A stretch of 9,093 bases of DNA from an uncultured Clostridia bacterium (GCA_947175655.1 CAMWNQ010000066.1:1-9093), one strand, 5' to 3'. Positions 1-8,297 are shown, counted from the first letter of the stretch. Notes: a model not told the origin generated them from the letters alone. Numbers and translations are program-made.

Positions 1-3000
1 CTTTTATTATATCTATGTAAAAATTTTCATCAGCAGAAATATATACAGGCTTATTGGGAGAAATCATTTTTCTTTTATCTGTAAGATAAATAACAACTCT
101 TGTCTTTCCGGAATGCAGACTCAGAATTTTATTTATGTCTGCAAAAGACGATATATTATCTGAATTCATCTTTATACAGAATTTCATTTCTGACAACAGT
201 TTTTCTGTATCATCAGTATCATATATTTCATCACATATTATGTTTGCTTTTTCATTTCTCAAAGATATGTGACCATTTATAAATAATATATTATCGTCTT
301 TAATTCTGGAGGAAAAAGCTTTATAGGTATCCGGAAAAACTACAGCTTCTATTTCATCTGTTTCATCTTCAAGAACCAAAAAGCTCATTTTTCTACCGTC
401 TTTTGTAGTATGGATTTTGAAAGACTGAACGGAACATAACAACTTTACTTTTAATCCGTCTTTTTTTTCAATATCTTTTATATTTACCGTTTTCAAATAT
501 ACTTTAAGATATTCATAATCATTAAGCGGATTGCCGGAAAGATATAATCCTGATGCTTCTTTTTCCATTCTTAAAAGCACTTTTCTTTCATACTCCCTGA
601 GCGGAGGTATCCTTATATTATGTTTTGTACTTCCTGCAATATCAAGAAAATTAAGCTGTCCCTCTATTTCAGATGATTTTCCTGATAATACTGAATTCAT
701 AATGCTTTCATAATGTTCAAGCATCTGATGACGGTTTAAATCCAGATTATCAAATGCACCGGCTTTTATCATATTCTCAACAGCACGCTTATTAATTTCA
801 CGTCCACTTGTTCTTTCACAAAAATCCTGAAAACTTCTGTAGTTGCCATTAAGCTGTCTTTCACGCATTATCTTTTCAACCATTCCGCTTCCTACATTTT
901 TTATTGCAAGAAGTCCGAAATATATTGAATTGCCTGATACTGAAAACTTTCCGGAACTTATATTGATATCCGGCTTCATTATTTCTGTACCTTCAGCACG
1001 GCAAAGTGAAATATATTCAAGAAGTTTTGTGTTGTTTGACATTACACTTGACATAAGTGATGCCATATATTCCTTAAAATAATGACATTTAAGATATGCT
1101 GTCTGATATGCAATATAAGCATATGCTGTACTATGAGAACGATTGAAGGCATATGAAGCAAATCCTGACATTTCATCAAAAATACTTTCAGCAACTTCAT
1201 ATGAAATATTATTTTCAACTGCACCTTCAATAAAGCTGTTTTTCTCTTTCATCATAATATCGTGTTTTTTCTTGCTCATAGCGTGTCTTACGACATCAGC
1301 GTGTCCATAGGAAAATCCGGCAAGCTTACGACATATTTCCATAACCTGTTCCTGATATATGATACAGCCATATGTATTTTTAAGTATATCTTCAAGTGCA
1401 GGATGCTTATATTTAACATTTTCGGGATTGTTTCTATTTTTTATATATAATGGTATCGAATCCATAGGTCCTGGACGGTAAAGAGATATTATTGCTATTA
1501 TATCTTCTATATTATCCGGTTTAAGCTTCATTACAAGATTTCTTATTCCCTGACTTTCAAACTGAAATACTCCAGCAAGATTTCCTGATGACATCATATT
1601 GTATACTTCCTTATCATCAACAGGTATCTTTGATATATCAAAATCTGGATTGTATTTCTTTATCTTGTTTACTGTATCTTTGATTACTGTAAGATTTCGT
1701 AGTCCGAGAAAATCCATTTTAAGAAGTCCCAGATTTTCCAATTCTGTCATTGTATACTGTGTTACTACAGTTTCATCATTTTTTTGAAGCGGAACTATTT
1801 CACTCAGAGGAAAAGCCGATATTACTACTCCGGCAGCGTGAGTCGTTGCGTGACGTGGCATTCCTTCAATGCGTATTGCCATATCAATAAGCTTATGTAC
1901 TGATTCATCAGATTTATAAAGAATCTGCAATTTTTCATCTTTTTCAAGAGCTTCTCGGAGATTTTCATACTCCCCGACAAGTTTTGCAGTTTCATCACAA
2001 AGTTTATACGGAAGTTCCATAACACGTCCTACATCACGTATTGATGCACGTGCTTTGAGTGTATCAAATGCTATGATTTCAGAAACCCTGTCTTTTCCGT
2101 AACGTTCTATTACATAGTCTTTTACTTTCTGACGTTCTTCAATACAGAAATCAATGTCAAAGTCAGGCATACTCAATCTTTCAACATTCAGAAATCTTTC
2201 AAAAAGCAAATTATATTTAACGGGGTCAATATCGGTTACCTCTATACAATACGCACACAGGCTTCCTGCTCCTGAACCTCTTCCAGCTCCCACCGCAATA
2301 TTATTTGTCTTGGCATACTTTACAAAATCCCATACTATAAGATAATAATCTGTATATCTGGTCTTTGTTATAACATCAAGTTCGTGTTCAAGTCTTTCAA
2401 TAACCTCAGAAGAAGGATTTTTTCCGTATCTTTTATACATTCCGTCAGTGCATAGTTTTCTAAAAAATATATTGTTATCGCTTACGCCGTTCATTTTAAA
2501 CTCAGGGATTTTTATATTGCCGAATTCAAATTCAAAATTGCATTTTTCTGCTATAAGTGATGTATTTAATACAGCCTGTTCATGACCCCTGAAAAGTTCA
2601 TACATCTCTTCCGTGGATTTTACATAGGATTCATTTCCGGAAAACATATCCGTTTTTTCATATATTGATTTATTTATCTGTATGCAGAATAAAGTCTTCT
2701 GCATATCACTGTCAGATTTTTCTATATAATGACAATCATTTGTTGCTGAAAGTGGTATTCCTGTTTCTTGGGAAAGTCTGTAAAGCTGTGGAAGAAGTTT
2801 AAAATCGTCATCAGTTTTATGATTCTGGACTTCTATATAGTAATCATCACCAAAAACTTTTCTGTACTTTTCTGCTGTAAGCTTTGCAGAATCATAATCC
2901 GAATTTAAAAGATTTCTTGCAATTTCACCAGCCATACATCCTGAAAGACATATAAGTCCCTCGTGATATTTTTCAAGAAGTTCAAAATCTATTCTTGGTC

Positions 3001-3355
3001 TGCTGTAAAAACCTTCTAGATTTGAAACAGAAACCATTTTTATAAGATTTTTATATCCTGTTTCATTCTTGCATAAAAGAATAAGATGATATGGAGATGA
3101 ATCAAGTTTATATTCTCTATCAAATCGTGTACGTCTTGCAACATATACTTCACAGCCGATAATAGCCTTTATATTATATTTTTTTGCTGTTTTATAGAAT
3201 TCAACTGCTCCATACATACAGCCATGATCAGTTATAGCAACAGCTTCCTGTCCAAGACTTTTTATATGACTGAAAAGTTTATCTATCCTGCAAGCACCGT
3301 CAAGAAGACTGTATTCCGTATGCAGATGAAGATGTACAAAATCATTTTTGTTCAT
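1..3355 (-). CDS. dnaE: DNA polymerase III subunit alpha, DnaE type (3' end cut by window edge)
   Basis: Replicative family-C DNA polymerase. In Firmicutes that also carry PolC, DnaE is known to extend RNA primers before PolC takes over. The frame is open from its ATG for 1118 codons to the left edge, so only a short C-terminal piece is probably missing (the family is usually about 1150-1180 aa). An N-terminal PHP domain has HLHLHTEYSLLDG (residues 8-20), ITDHG (41-45), E69, H90 and D207/H209. The metal-ligand set looks intact, unlike E. coli DnaE, which has Arg at the middle His of HxHxH. The palm carries PDFDIDF (397-403), with D400 and D402 as catalytic Asp, and MDFLGLRNLT (547-556) with D548. 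A helix-hairpin-helix region (about 835-875) and an OB fold (about 965-1040, KDGRKMSFLVLEDE) follow. An in-frame TGA at 3362-3364, three codons upstream, fixes the start. It overlaps whiA by 14 nt. The identification is secure from these motifs. Confidence 0.96.
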   Translation of the reverse strand, partial: MNKNDFVHLHLHTEYSLLDGACRIDKLFSHIKSLGQEAVAITDHGCMYGAVEFYKTAKKYNIKAIIGCEVYVARRTRFDREYKLDSSPYHLILLCKNETGYKNLIKMVSVSNLEGFYSRPRIDFELLEKYHEGLICLSGCMAGEIARNLLNSDYDSAKLTAEKYRKVFGDDYYIEVQNHKTDDDFKLLPQLYRLSQETGIPLSATNDCHYIEKSDSDMQKTLFCIQINKSIYEKTDMFSGNESYVKSTEEMYELFRGHEQAVLNTSLIAEKCNFEFEFGNIKIPEFKMNGVSDNNIFFRKLCTDGMYKRYGKNPSSEVIERLEHELDVITKTRYTDYYLIVWDFVKYAKTNNIAVGAGRGSGAGSLCAYCIEVTDIDPVKYNLLFERFLNVERLSMPDFDIDFCIEERQKVKDYVIERYGKDRVSEIIAFDTLKARASIRDVGRVMELPYKLCDETAKLVGEYENLREALEKDEKLQILYKSDESVHKLIDMAIRIEGMPRHATTHAAGVVISAFPLSEIVPLQKNDETVVTQYTMTELENLGLLKMDFLGLRNLTVIKDTVNKIKKYNPDFDISKIPVDDKEVYNMMSSGNLAGVFQFESQGIRNLVMKLKPDNIEDIIAIISLYRPGPMDSIPLYIKNRNNPENVKYKHPALEDILKNTYGCIIYQEQVMEICRKLAGFSYGHADVVRHAMSKKKHDIMMKEKNSFIEGAVENNISYEVAESIFDEMSGFASYAFNRSHSTAYAYIAYQTAYLKCHYFKEYMASLMSSVMSNNTKLLEYISLCRAEGTEIMKPDINISSGKFSVSGNSIYFGLLAIKNVGSGMVEKIMRERQLNGNYRSFQDFCERTSGREINKRAVENMIKAGAFDNLDLNRHQMLEHYESIMNSVLSGKSSEIEGQLNFLDIAGSTKHNIRIPPLREYERKVLLRMEKEASGLYLSGNPLNDYEYLKVYLKTVNIKDIEKKDGLKVKLLCSVQSFKIHTTKDGRKMSFLVLEDETDEIEAVVFPDTYKAFSSRIKDDNILFINGHISLRNEKANIICDEIYDTDDTEKLLSEMKFCIKMNSDNISSFADINKILSLHSGKTRVVIYLTDKRKMISPNKPVYISADENFYIDIIK

Positions 3356-4262
3356 TGTTTTTCAAATCCCCACTTTTTATACGTTCAGCTATTGCAGATA
3401 TTTTTTTAAATCTGTGATTCACTCCGGAACGGCTTATAGGATTTTTTAAACTTTCTCCTATTTCCTGTAAAGTCATCTCAAAATTATTCATACGAATCAT
3501 TGCAACTTCTTTAAGTTCTTCCGGTATATTGTCAAGTCCGATTGCATTATCAATTATTTTTATATTTTCAATCTGATTATATGACGCATTCACAGTTTTA
3601 TTTATATTTGCAGTATCACAGTTTCTTATACGATTTGCTTTATTGCTGAATGTCTTTAAAATTTTTATATTCATTATCTCCAAAGTAGAATTAGTTGCAC
3701 CTATATAGGTCAAAACATCTTCTATTGATTCACTTTCTTTGAGATATACTATATAATTATTTTTTCTTTCAGAAATTTTTACTTTTGTTTTGATACCTAA
3801 AAGTAAATCTGATATTATATTTGCTTTTGCCTCATCAGCAACTTTAAACTCTAAATGATAATCCTTTTCAGGACTGTTCACACTTCCACATATTAAAAAA
3901 GCTCCTGCCAGAAATGAACATTTTAAATTTCTGCTCAATAATATATTTTCACGTTTTCCTGTTTCATAGAAATCAAATATCAATGATAAATCTTTTTCAG
4001 AATCTATTTTCAATGAATATAAAACCGAATTTCTTATTTTGCGTGATGAGTCCAGATGAAGTTGAATTTTTCCTTCAAAAAGTTCATTGAAAAGATTTTC
4101 AGTAAATTTCATAACTTCAAGATTTTCACTTTGAATTACTATCAAATCACTTGCCATTTTTTTTGAGTACAGCATTATTCCATAAAGACACGCAAATTTT
4201 CTGTCAGGATTTTTTTCTATAAAAGAAAATATCTCACTTTTTACCTCGTTTGAAAAGGACAT
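3342..4262 (-). CDS. whiA: DNA-binding protein WhiA
   Basis: WhiA is a conserved Gram-positive protein with a degenerate LAGLIDADG homing-endonuclease fold followed by a helix-turn-helix. In Streptomyces it controls sporulation, and in B. subtilis (YvcL) it affects cell division. At 306 aa it is close to the family length. Family motifs are visible: FLAGAFLICGSVNSPEKDYH (117-136, endonuclease-like core), RNCDTANINKTVNAS (213-227), and the C-terminal HTH with LQEIGE (265-270) and the signature SRSGVNHRFKKISAIAE (277-293). The start is supported by an AAGGAG site 9 nt upstream, which overlaps the rapZ stop codon. It lies 13 nt after rapZ and overlaps dnaE by 14 nt. The usual yvcK gene between rapZ and whiA is absent. 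The identification is firm; its targets in this organism cannot be read from the sequence. Confidence 0.95.
   Translation of the reverse strand: MSFSNEVKSEIFSFIEKNPDRKFACLYGIMLYSKKMASDLIVIQSENLEVMKFTENLFNELFEGKIQLHLDSSRKIRNSVLYSLKIDSEKDLSLIFDFYETGKRENILLSRNLKCSFLAGAFLICGSVNSPEKDYHLEFKVADEAKANIISDLLLGIKTKVKISERKNNYIVYLKESESIEDVLTYIGATNSTLEIMNIKILKTFSNKANRIRNCDTANINKTVNASYNQIENIKIIDNAIGLDNIPEELKEVAMIRMNNFEMTLQEIGESLKNPISRSGVNHRFKKISAIAERIKSGDLKNNEQK
3368..3373 (-). promoter_or_regulatory. Weak ribosome binding site of dnaE inside whiA
   Basis: The only purine-rich run before the dnaE ATG is GTGGGG, ending 12 nt upstream of the start and lying within the whiA reading frame. It is weaker and farther away than the AGGAG sites of the other genes here. 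With the 14-nt whiA-dnaE overlap this suggests that dnaE is translated by coupling to whiA. That is inference. Confidence 0.4.
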
Positions 4263-4271
4263 TAAAAATCA

Positions 4272-4277
4272 CTCCTT
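4272..4277 (-). promoter_or_regulatory. whiA ribosome binding site overlapping the rapZ stop
   Basis: AAGGAG begins inside the rapZ TAA (the junction reads TAAGGAGTG) and ends 9 nt before the whiA ATG. Terminating ribosomes from rapZ would sit directly on this site, which fits translational coupling of the two genes. Confidence 0.75.
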
Positions 4278-5148
4278 AATTTTTTCTGTCCTTAGTTATA
4301 TCACGATGATATTTTTGGACTTTATAGCCTTTTGAAGAAATATGTTCTGCCATAAGCTCCGCAAAAGTGATTGAACGATGCTTGCCCCCTGTACAGCCAA
4401 AGGATATTACTATCTGACTTTTGCCCTCTGTTGTATATAAAGGGAGAAGAAAATCTATTAGGTCTTCAAGCTTCTTCATAAGTTCCTTTGACTGTTCAAA
4501 ATTCATAACATAATCTCTGACGCAACTGTCACAGCCTGTATGATGCCTAAGTTCCGGAATATAAAATGGATTCGGAAGACATCTTACATCAAATATCAGG
4601 TCTGATTCTGTTGATACTCCATATTTAAATCCGAATGACATAACTTTTACTGTTATTGAGTCAGAAGGATTTTCAAGAAATAAATCCCTTATCTGTTCTT
4701 TAAGCTGGTTTACTGAAAGATATGAAGTTTCAATATAATAATCAGCTATTTCACGCAGTTCAGAAAGCTGATTTGCTTCATACTCTATAGCTTCGTGAAG
4801 ATTCCCATTAAATTTTTCGTCGAGAGGATGTTTTCTTCTGGTTTCCTTATATCTCTTGATAATAACTTCATTGTTTGCATCAATAAACAAGACTTTTACA
4901 TCAATATCCTTTTCTTCTTTCAGGGATTTCCACGCTTTAAATATTTCAACAAACATATTTCCGGCACGTATATCAACAGCAACTGCTATTTTTTCAACCG
5001 ACTCTTTCGACTGACGATATACATCAACAAACTTGGATATAAGTGACGGCGGAATGTTATCAATACAATGATATCCTATATCTTCCATAACATCCATAAC
5101 TGACGATTTCCCTGACCCTGACATTCCTGTTATTATAAGAAGTTGCAT
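4276..5148 (-). CDS. rapZ: RapZ/YvcJ family P-loop nucleotide-binding protein
   Basis: RapZ in E. coli is an RNA-binding adaptor that directs RNase E to the sRNA GlmZ. The B. subtilis homologue YvcJ hydrolyses nucleotides, and its exact role in Firmicutes is less clear. At 290 aa it has family length. The N-terminal P-loop is GMSGSGKS (residues 8-15), followed by DNIPPSL (30-36), DIRAG (59-63) and RRKHPL (104-109). The C-terminal domain has SFGFKYG (171-177), DVRCLPNPFY (187-196), RDYV (211-214) and the hallmark SFGCTGGKHRS (249-259). Residues 202-209 read HHTGCDSC, a CxxC next to two histidines, where B. subtilis YvcJ has a PKTGLDKE-type sequence. An AAGGAGGA site 7 nt before the ATG supports the start. 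It lies 15 nt after murB and 13 nt before whiA. Confidence 0.95.
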   Translation of the reverse strand: MQLLIITGMSGSGKSSVMDVMEDIGYHCIDNIPPSLISKFVDVYRQSKESVEKIAVAVDIRAGNMFVEIFKAWKSLKEEKDIDVKVLFIDANNEVIIKRYKETRRKHPLDEKFNGNLHEAIEYEANQLSELREIADYYIETSYLSVNQLKEQIRDLFLENPSDSITVKVMSFGFKYGVSTESDLIFDVRCLPNPFYIPELRHHTGCDSCVRDYVMNFEQSKELMKKLEDLIDFLLPLYTTEGKSQIVISFGCTGGKHRSITFAELMAEHISSKGYKVQKYHRDITKDRKN

Positions 5149-5163
5149 AAAAAATTCCTCCTT

Positions 5164-6072
5164 TTAAACTTCACCAAGTATTACTGGTTCAAGTTCGAGC
5201 ACATACCCCGTTTTATCCCTTACAATATCCTTTACTTTTTTACAGAGTTCAATAACATCACTACAGGTCGCATTGCCCTTATTTATTACAAATCCGCAGT
5301 GTTTAGTACTTACTTCAGCATCTCCGCAGGAAAGTCCCTTTAATCCACACTGGTCTATAAGAAGTGATGCATAACTTCCGGCAGGTCTTTTGAATGTACT
5401 TCCGGCACTCGGATATTCAAGAGGCTGTTTTGATGAACGTTTTTCCATACATTCACGCATCGCCTTTTTTATTTCTTCCGGATTTCCATATGATAATCTG
5501 AAAGTCATTGAAACAATAATCCCGTTATTTTCAGAAAACACACTGTTTCTATATGATAAATTCATATCTTCTTTTTTGATGCTATAAATTTCCCCGTCAA
5601 TAATATACTCTGCCGATTCTATGACATCTGACATTTCTGTTCCATATGCACCAGCATTCATATATAAAGCACCGCCGGCAGTTCCAGGGATTCCGTAAAG
5701 ATTTTCCATTCCGGAAAGTCCTGATTTCTGTGCTTCAAGACAGACCGATGCCAGCATAGCTCCTGATTGACAGACTACTTTTTTACCGTCAATCTTTATA
5801 TCAGCAAAACTGTTTTCAATCAAAAGTATTACTCCGTCATATCCCTTGTCAGATACTATTATATTGCTTCCTCTGCCAATGACTTTATAATCTATACTGT
5901 TTTTTTTCAGAAATGCGGTCAGTTGTATGACCGCATCAATACTGTTTATATTTATTAAAGCTCTGCATTTTCCGCCTATTTTAAATGTTGTATGTTCTTT
6001 AAGACTGCATTCAGGTATAATCTGACAATTAAGTATACTGCATATTTCTGATAATTCTTTTAATGGTAACAT
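5164..6072 (-). CDS. murB: UDP-N-acetylenolpyruvoylglucosamine reductase
   Basis: This FAD flavoenzyme uses NADPH to reduce UDP-GlcNAc-enolpyruvate to UDP-MurNAc, the second committed step of peptidoglycan precursor synthesis in the cytoplasm. The 302-aa length matches Firmicutes MurB. FAD-binding motifs are TTFKIGG (28-34), GRGSNIIVSD (66-75) and GIPGTAGGALYMNAGAYG (127-144). The pattern SYRNSVF (173-179) has the conserved Tyr-Arg. PSAGSTFKRP (221-230) carries the probable catalytic Ser225. Near the C terminus, LEPVILGE (294-301) carries the probable catalytic Glu295. SYRNS with the short spacing to PSAGSTF fits the type II (Gram-positive) form. An AAAGGAG site 5 nt upstream supports the ATG. 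It sits 36 nt after hprK and 15 nt before rapZ, a common Clostridia arrangement that pairs carbon sensing with wall synthesis. Confidence 0.97.
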   Translation of the reverse strand: MLPLKELSEICSILNCQIIPECSLKEHTTFKIGGKCRALININSIDAVIQLTAFLKKNSIDYKVIGRGSNIIVSDKGYDGVILLIENSFADIKIDGKKVVCQSGAMLASVCLEAQKSGLSGMENLYGIPGTAGGALYMNAGAYGTEMSDVIESAEYIIDGEIYSIKKEDMNLSYRNSVFSENNGIIVSMTFRLSYGNPEEIKKAMRECMEKRSSKQPLEYPSAGSTFKRPAGSYASLLIDQCGLKGLSCGDAEVSTKHCGFVINKGNATCSDVIELCKKVKDIVRDKTGYVLELEPVILGEV

Positions 6073-6108
6073 ATTTTCTCCTTTTAATAATCTGACCAGT
6101 AAAACAAA

Positions 6109-7068
6109 TCAGAATGCATCATAATTTTTTATTGTTTCCTTGCTGTCCGAATCCATTCCGAGACGGTCAAGAAGTTCTTGTGCAGCATTATAACCCATCT
6201 TTTTCTGTCTGTTATTCATAGCTGCAACTTCCATAATTACTGCAAGGTTTCTTCCCGGTTTTACTGGTATTGTAAGTGAAGGAACTTTTACTCCGAGAAT
6301 GGAAACAAATTCAGTATCAACACCCATTCTATCATAAATTTTCTCAGGATCCCACTGTTCCATTTCAACAACAAGGTCAATTTTTTCAGTCATCTTGATA
6401 GCACCCATACCAAAAAGACGTCTTGCATTTATAATTCCTATACCTCTGAGTTCAAGGAAGTGTCTTATATTATCAGGCGAACTTCCCACAAGGCTTATAT
6501 TTGATACTTTCTTGATTTCAACAGCATCATCAGCAACAAGTCTGTGACCTCTTTTTACAAGTTCAATTGCGGTTTCACTTTTACCTACTCCGCTTTCTCC
6601 AGTTATGAAAACGCCTTCACCGTAAATTTCTATTAAAACACCGTGTCTTGTAATTCTTGGAGCAAGATTAAGATTTAAAAATGCTATAAGACTTGCCATA
6701 AACGCTGATGTGCTTTCCTTTGAACGTAAAAGCGGTATTTCATATTTTTTTGCAAGTTCCAGCATCTCCGGAAAACAAGGCAGTTCTCTGGCAATAATCA
6801 AAGCTGGTATTTTATATGAAAGAAGAGTTTTTATTCTGTCAAATCTTGTTTTTTGGTCTATTGTTGAAAGATATGCAAACTCCATTTTACCCATAATCTG
6901 AATTCTTTCAGGATTGAAATATTCGTAGAATCCCATAAGCTGAAATCCGGGACGGTTTACCTCATTTTCATCAACAAATATCTTGCTTGTTTCTTCAGGC
7001 GTATATATTACCTCAAGAGAAAGTTCATTGATAATTTTTTCCATAGAAACTTTAAATCTGTTATCCAT
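6109..7068 (-). CDS. hprK: HPr kinase/phosphorylase
   Basis: HprK phosphorylates HPr on Ser46, and removes that phosphate, in response to glycolytic intermediates and phosphate. P-Ser-HPr then acts with CcpA in carbon catabolite repression and slows PTS uptake. At 319 aa it matches the family (about 310-320). A DRTGG-like N-terminal domain spans about residues 1-130. The C-terminal kinase domain has RHGVLIEIYG (141-150, conserved His142), the Walker A loop GESGVGKS (157-164), the acidic pair D180-D181, the family signature LELRGIGIINARRLFG (205-220), and the region IPVKPGRNLAVIMEVAA (267-283) that includes the conserved loop near the active site. All key residues appear present, so a working bifunctional enzyme is likely. 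An AAGGAG site 6 nt before the ATG sets the start. It lies 38 nt after the DUF4015-like gene and 36 nt before murB. Confidence 0.97.
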   Translation of the reverse strand: MDNRFKVSMEKIINELSLEVIYTPEETSKIFVDENEVNRPGFQLMGFYEYFNPERIQIMGKMEFAYLSTIDQKTRFDRIKTLLSYKIPALIIARELPCFPEMLELAKKYEIPLLRSKESTSAFMASLIAFLNLNLAPRITRHGVLIEIYGEGVFITGESGVGKSETAIELVKRGHRLVADDAVEIKKVSNISLVGSSPDNIRHFLELRGIGIINARRLFGMGAIKMTEKIDLVVEMEQWDPEKIYDRMGVDTEFVSILGVKVPSLTIPVKPGRNLAVIMEVAAMNNRQKKMGYNAAQELLDRLGMDSDSKETIKNYDAF

Positions 7069-7080
7069 ATTTTTCTCCTT

Positions 7081-7100
7081 TATTATATTATATTATTATA
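7081..7100 (-). promoter_or_regulatory. AT-only run upstream of hprK, possible internal promoter
   Basis: Twenty bases of pure A/T between the DUF4015-like stop and the hprK ribosome binding site contain overlapping TATAAT hexamers on the minus strand. This gap (38 nt) is the longest between genes here. No hexamer is found at a normal 16-18 nt distance from a good -35 box: the nearest TTGGAA, at the end of the upstream gene, gives spacers of about 12 or 20 nt. A promoter that lets hprK-murB-rapZ-whiA-dnaE be expressed apart from the rnf-like genes is possible but weakly supported. Confidence 0.25.
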
Positions 7101-7106
7101 TTTACT

Positions 7107-8282
7107 TTACCATTCCAATATATATGATTCATATCCAAGTTTTACAAGAGCATCTTTAGCATCTAAAACATCTTCGGAATAATCACCTATAAGACGTATT
7201 ATAACATTAAAATCTCCCAGCTTATCTTTTATTATACGTATAAGCTTTTTGACATTATCTGTTGTGTCTCCGTTGAAACTATAATTTTCAATTTCATAAA
7301 ATTCATCAAAATCAACCTTTATAACGACAGTACCTGTTGATAGTGATGATTTTAATACTTCCGCAGTATCATTTGCAATATCAACAGCCGATACTTCAAT
7401 CATTGACGGAGTATGATTGCTTGCTGATGTCATATAAAGTTCATTAGCGAGAGACACAAGAGTTCTATACCTTTTTTCGTCTTTTACAATTTCACCGATA
7501 TAATCAAGGTCGCTTTCACGGAATGATGGAAATGCTATATCAGCAAAAATAATTCTGTCAAATCCAGCAAGTGTTATTTCGTCAGCAATATCCGTAAGAT
7601 AGTCCTCTGCCTCTTCAGTAAACGGATTAAGCCAAGGCTTTCCTCCGTTATCAGGACTGTTATCAAGCCACATAGAACCGCTTGCTTCTATTCTGTACCC
7701 TGCATCCGGATATGATGAAGGATAAATATTATCATCAAGCACACTCATATATGCTATAGCCTTAAGTCCGGATTCTTCAACTTCACTTACAATATCATCA
7801 AGAGAAATATATGAATATACTGCTCCTGAATAACCTGCACCCCTGTTGTCACTGTCATAATAAATTCTTCCTCCTGAAGTTTTGAGCGGTATTACTACAT
7901 ATTCCGAATCAGTTTCATCTTTTATATCATCAAGTGCTACTCTAAGGGAATAAGTATCTTCAAGACTGCTTCTGCTCAAAAATGAACATTTATAAGCCGT
8001 ACTAATATTTTCAAGAGAATCCAGACCGTTTTCTGAATCTTCATTTCCGGACGATGTACTGTCATTCGGATTCATACTTGTTCCAAGCGAGGAAATACTG
8101 CTGTCGCCTTTTTTCTTTGTATAATTAAGCAAAGGTTCAGCAACACTGTAACCTACAAATACAATTCCTCCAAAAAGCAAAACCGAAAGCCCTATGCTCA
8201 TAAAGCGTCCGGATTTTCTCTTGACGCAATACTTTTTTTCTTTTGTTTTATAAATTTTCCTTCCTCTGTTTTTGAATTTCAT
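7107..8282 (-). CDS. Membrane-anchored DUF4015/putative glycoside hydrolase-like protein
   Basis: No gene name is recognised. The 391-aa product begins with a very basic cytoplasmic tail (13 Lys/Arg in the first 26 residues), then one hydrophobic segment (about 28-48) acting as an uncleaved anchor; no lipobox is seen. A Ser/Asn/Asp/Gly-rich linker (about 58-95) leads to an extracytoplasmic domain resembling the DUF4015 (putative GH13-like, TIM-barrel) family: VVIPLKTSGGRIYY (129-142), GLKAIAYMSVLDD (172-184), WLNPF (217-221), DYLTDIADEI (227-236) and AGFDRIIFADIAFP (239-252). Known relatives typically read FDYIRFP where this has FADIAFP, so the usual acidic residue is displaced and the Arg lost. 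Carbohydrate cleavage is therefore uncertain, and a carbohydrate-binding or structural role is possible. An AGGAG site overlapping the rnfA stop supports the start. Neighbours are rnfA-like (13 nt) and hprK (38 nt). Confidence 0.72.
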   Translation of the reverse strand: MKFKNRGRKIYKTKEKKYCVKRKSGRFMSIGLSVLLFGGIVFVGYSVAEPLLNYTKKKGDSSISSLGTSMNPNDSTSSGNEDSENGLDSLENISTAYKCSFLSRSSLEDTYSLRVALDDIKDETDSEYVVIPLKTSGGRIYYDSDNRGAGYSGAVYSYISLDDIVSEVEESGLKAIAYMSVLDDNIYPSSYPDAGYRIEASGSMWLDNSPDNGGKPWLNPFTEEAEDYLTDIADEITLAGFDRIIFADIAFPSFRESDLDYIGEIVKDEKRYRTLVSLANELYMTSASNHTPSMIEVSAVDIANDTAEVLKSSLSTGTVVIKVDFDEFYEIENYSFNGDTTDNVKKLIRIIKDKLGDFNVIIRLIGDYSEDVLDAKDALVKLGYESYILEW

Positions 8283-8292
8283 TTTTCTTCTG

Positions 8293-8297
8293 CTCCT
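8293..8297 (-). promoter_or_regulatory. Ribosome binding site of the DUF4015-like gene overlapping the rnfA stop
   Basis: The junction reads TAGGAGCAG: AGGAG starts within the TAG stop of the RnfA-like gene and ends about 10 nt before the ATG at 8282. This ties translation of the two genes together and argues that they belong to one operon. Confidence 0.6.

Noticed and set aside
100..1082. Several 60-80 codon plus-strand frames opposite dnaE
   Set aside because: The minus strand carries an unbroken DnaE frame with conserved motifs throughout; the plus-strand frames are its antisense shadows.
4795..5046. 83-codon plus-strand frame opposite rapZ
   Set aside because: It is antisense to well-conserved rapZ, has no convincing ribosome binding site and no recognisable protein motif.
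6073..6108. Terminator or promoter between hprK and murB
   Set aside because: The 36-nt gap shows no hairpin with a T-run and no -35/-10 pair, only the murB ribosome binding site.
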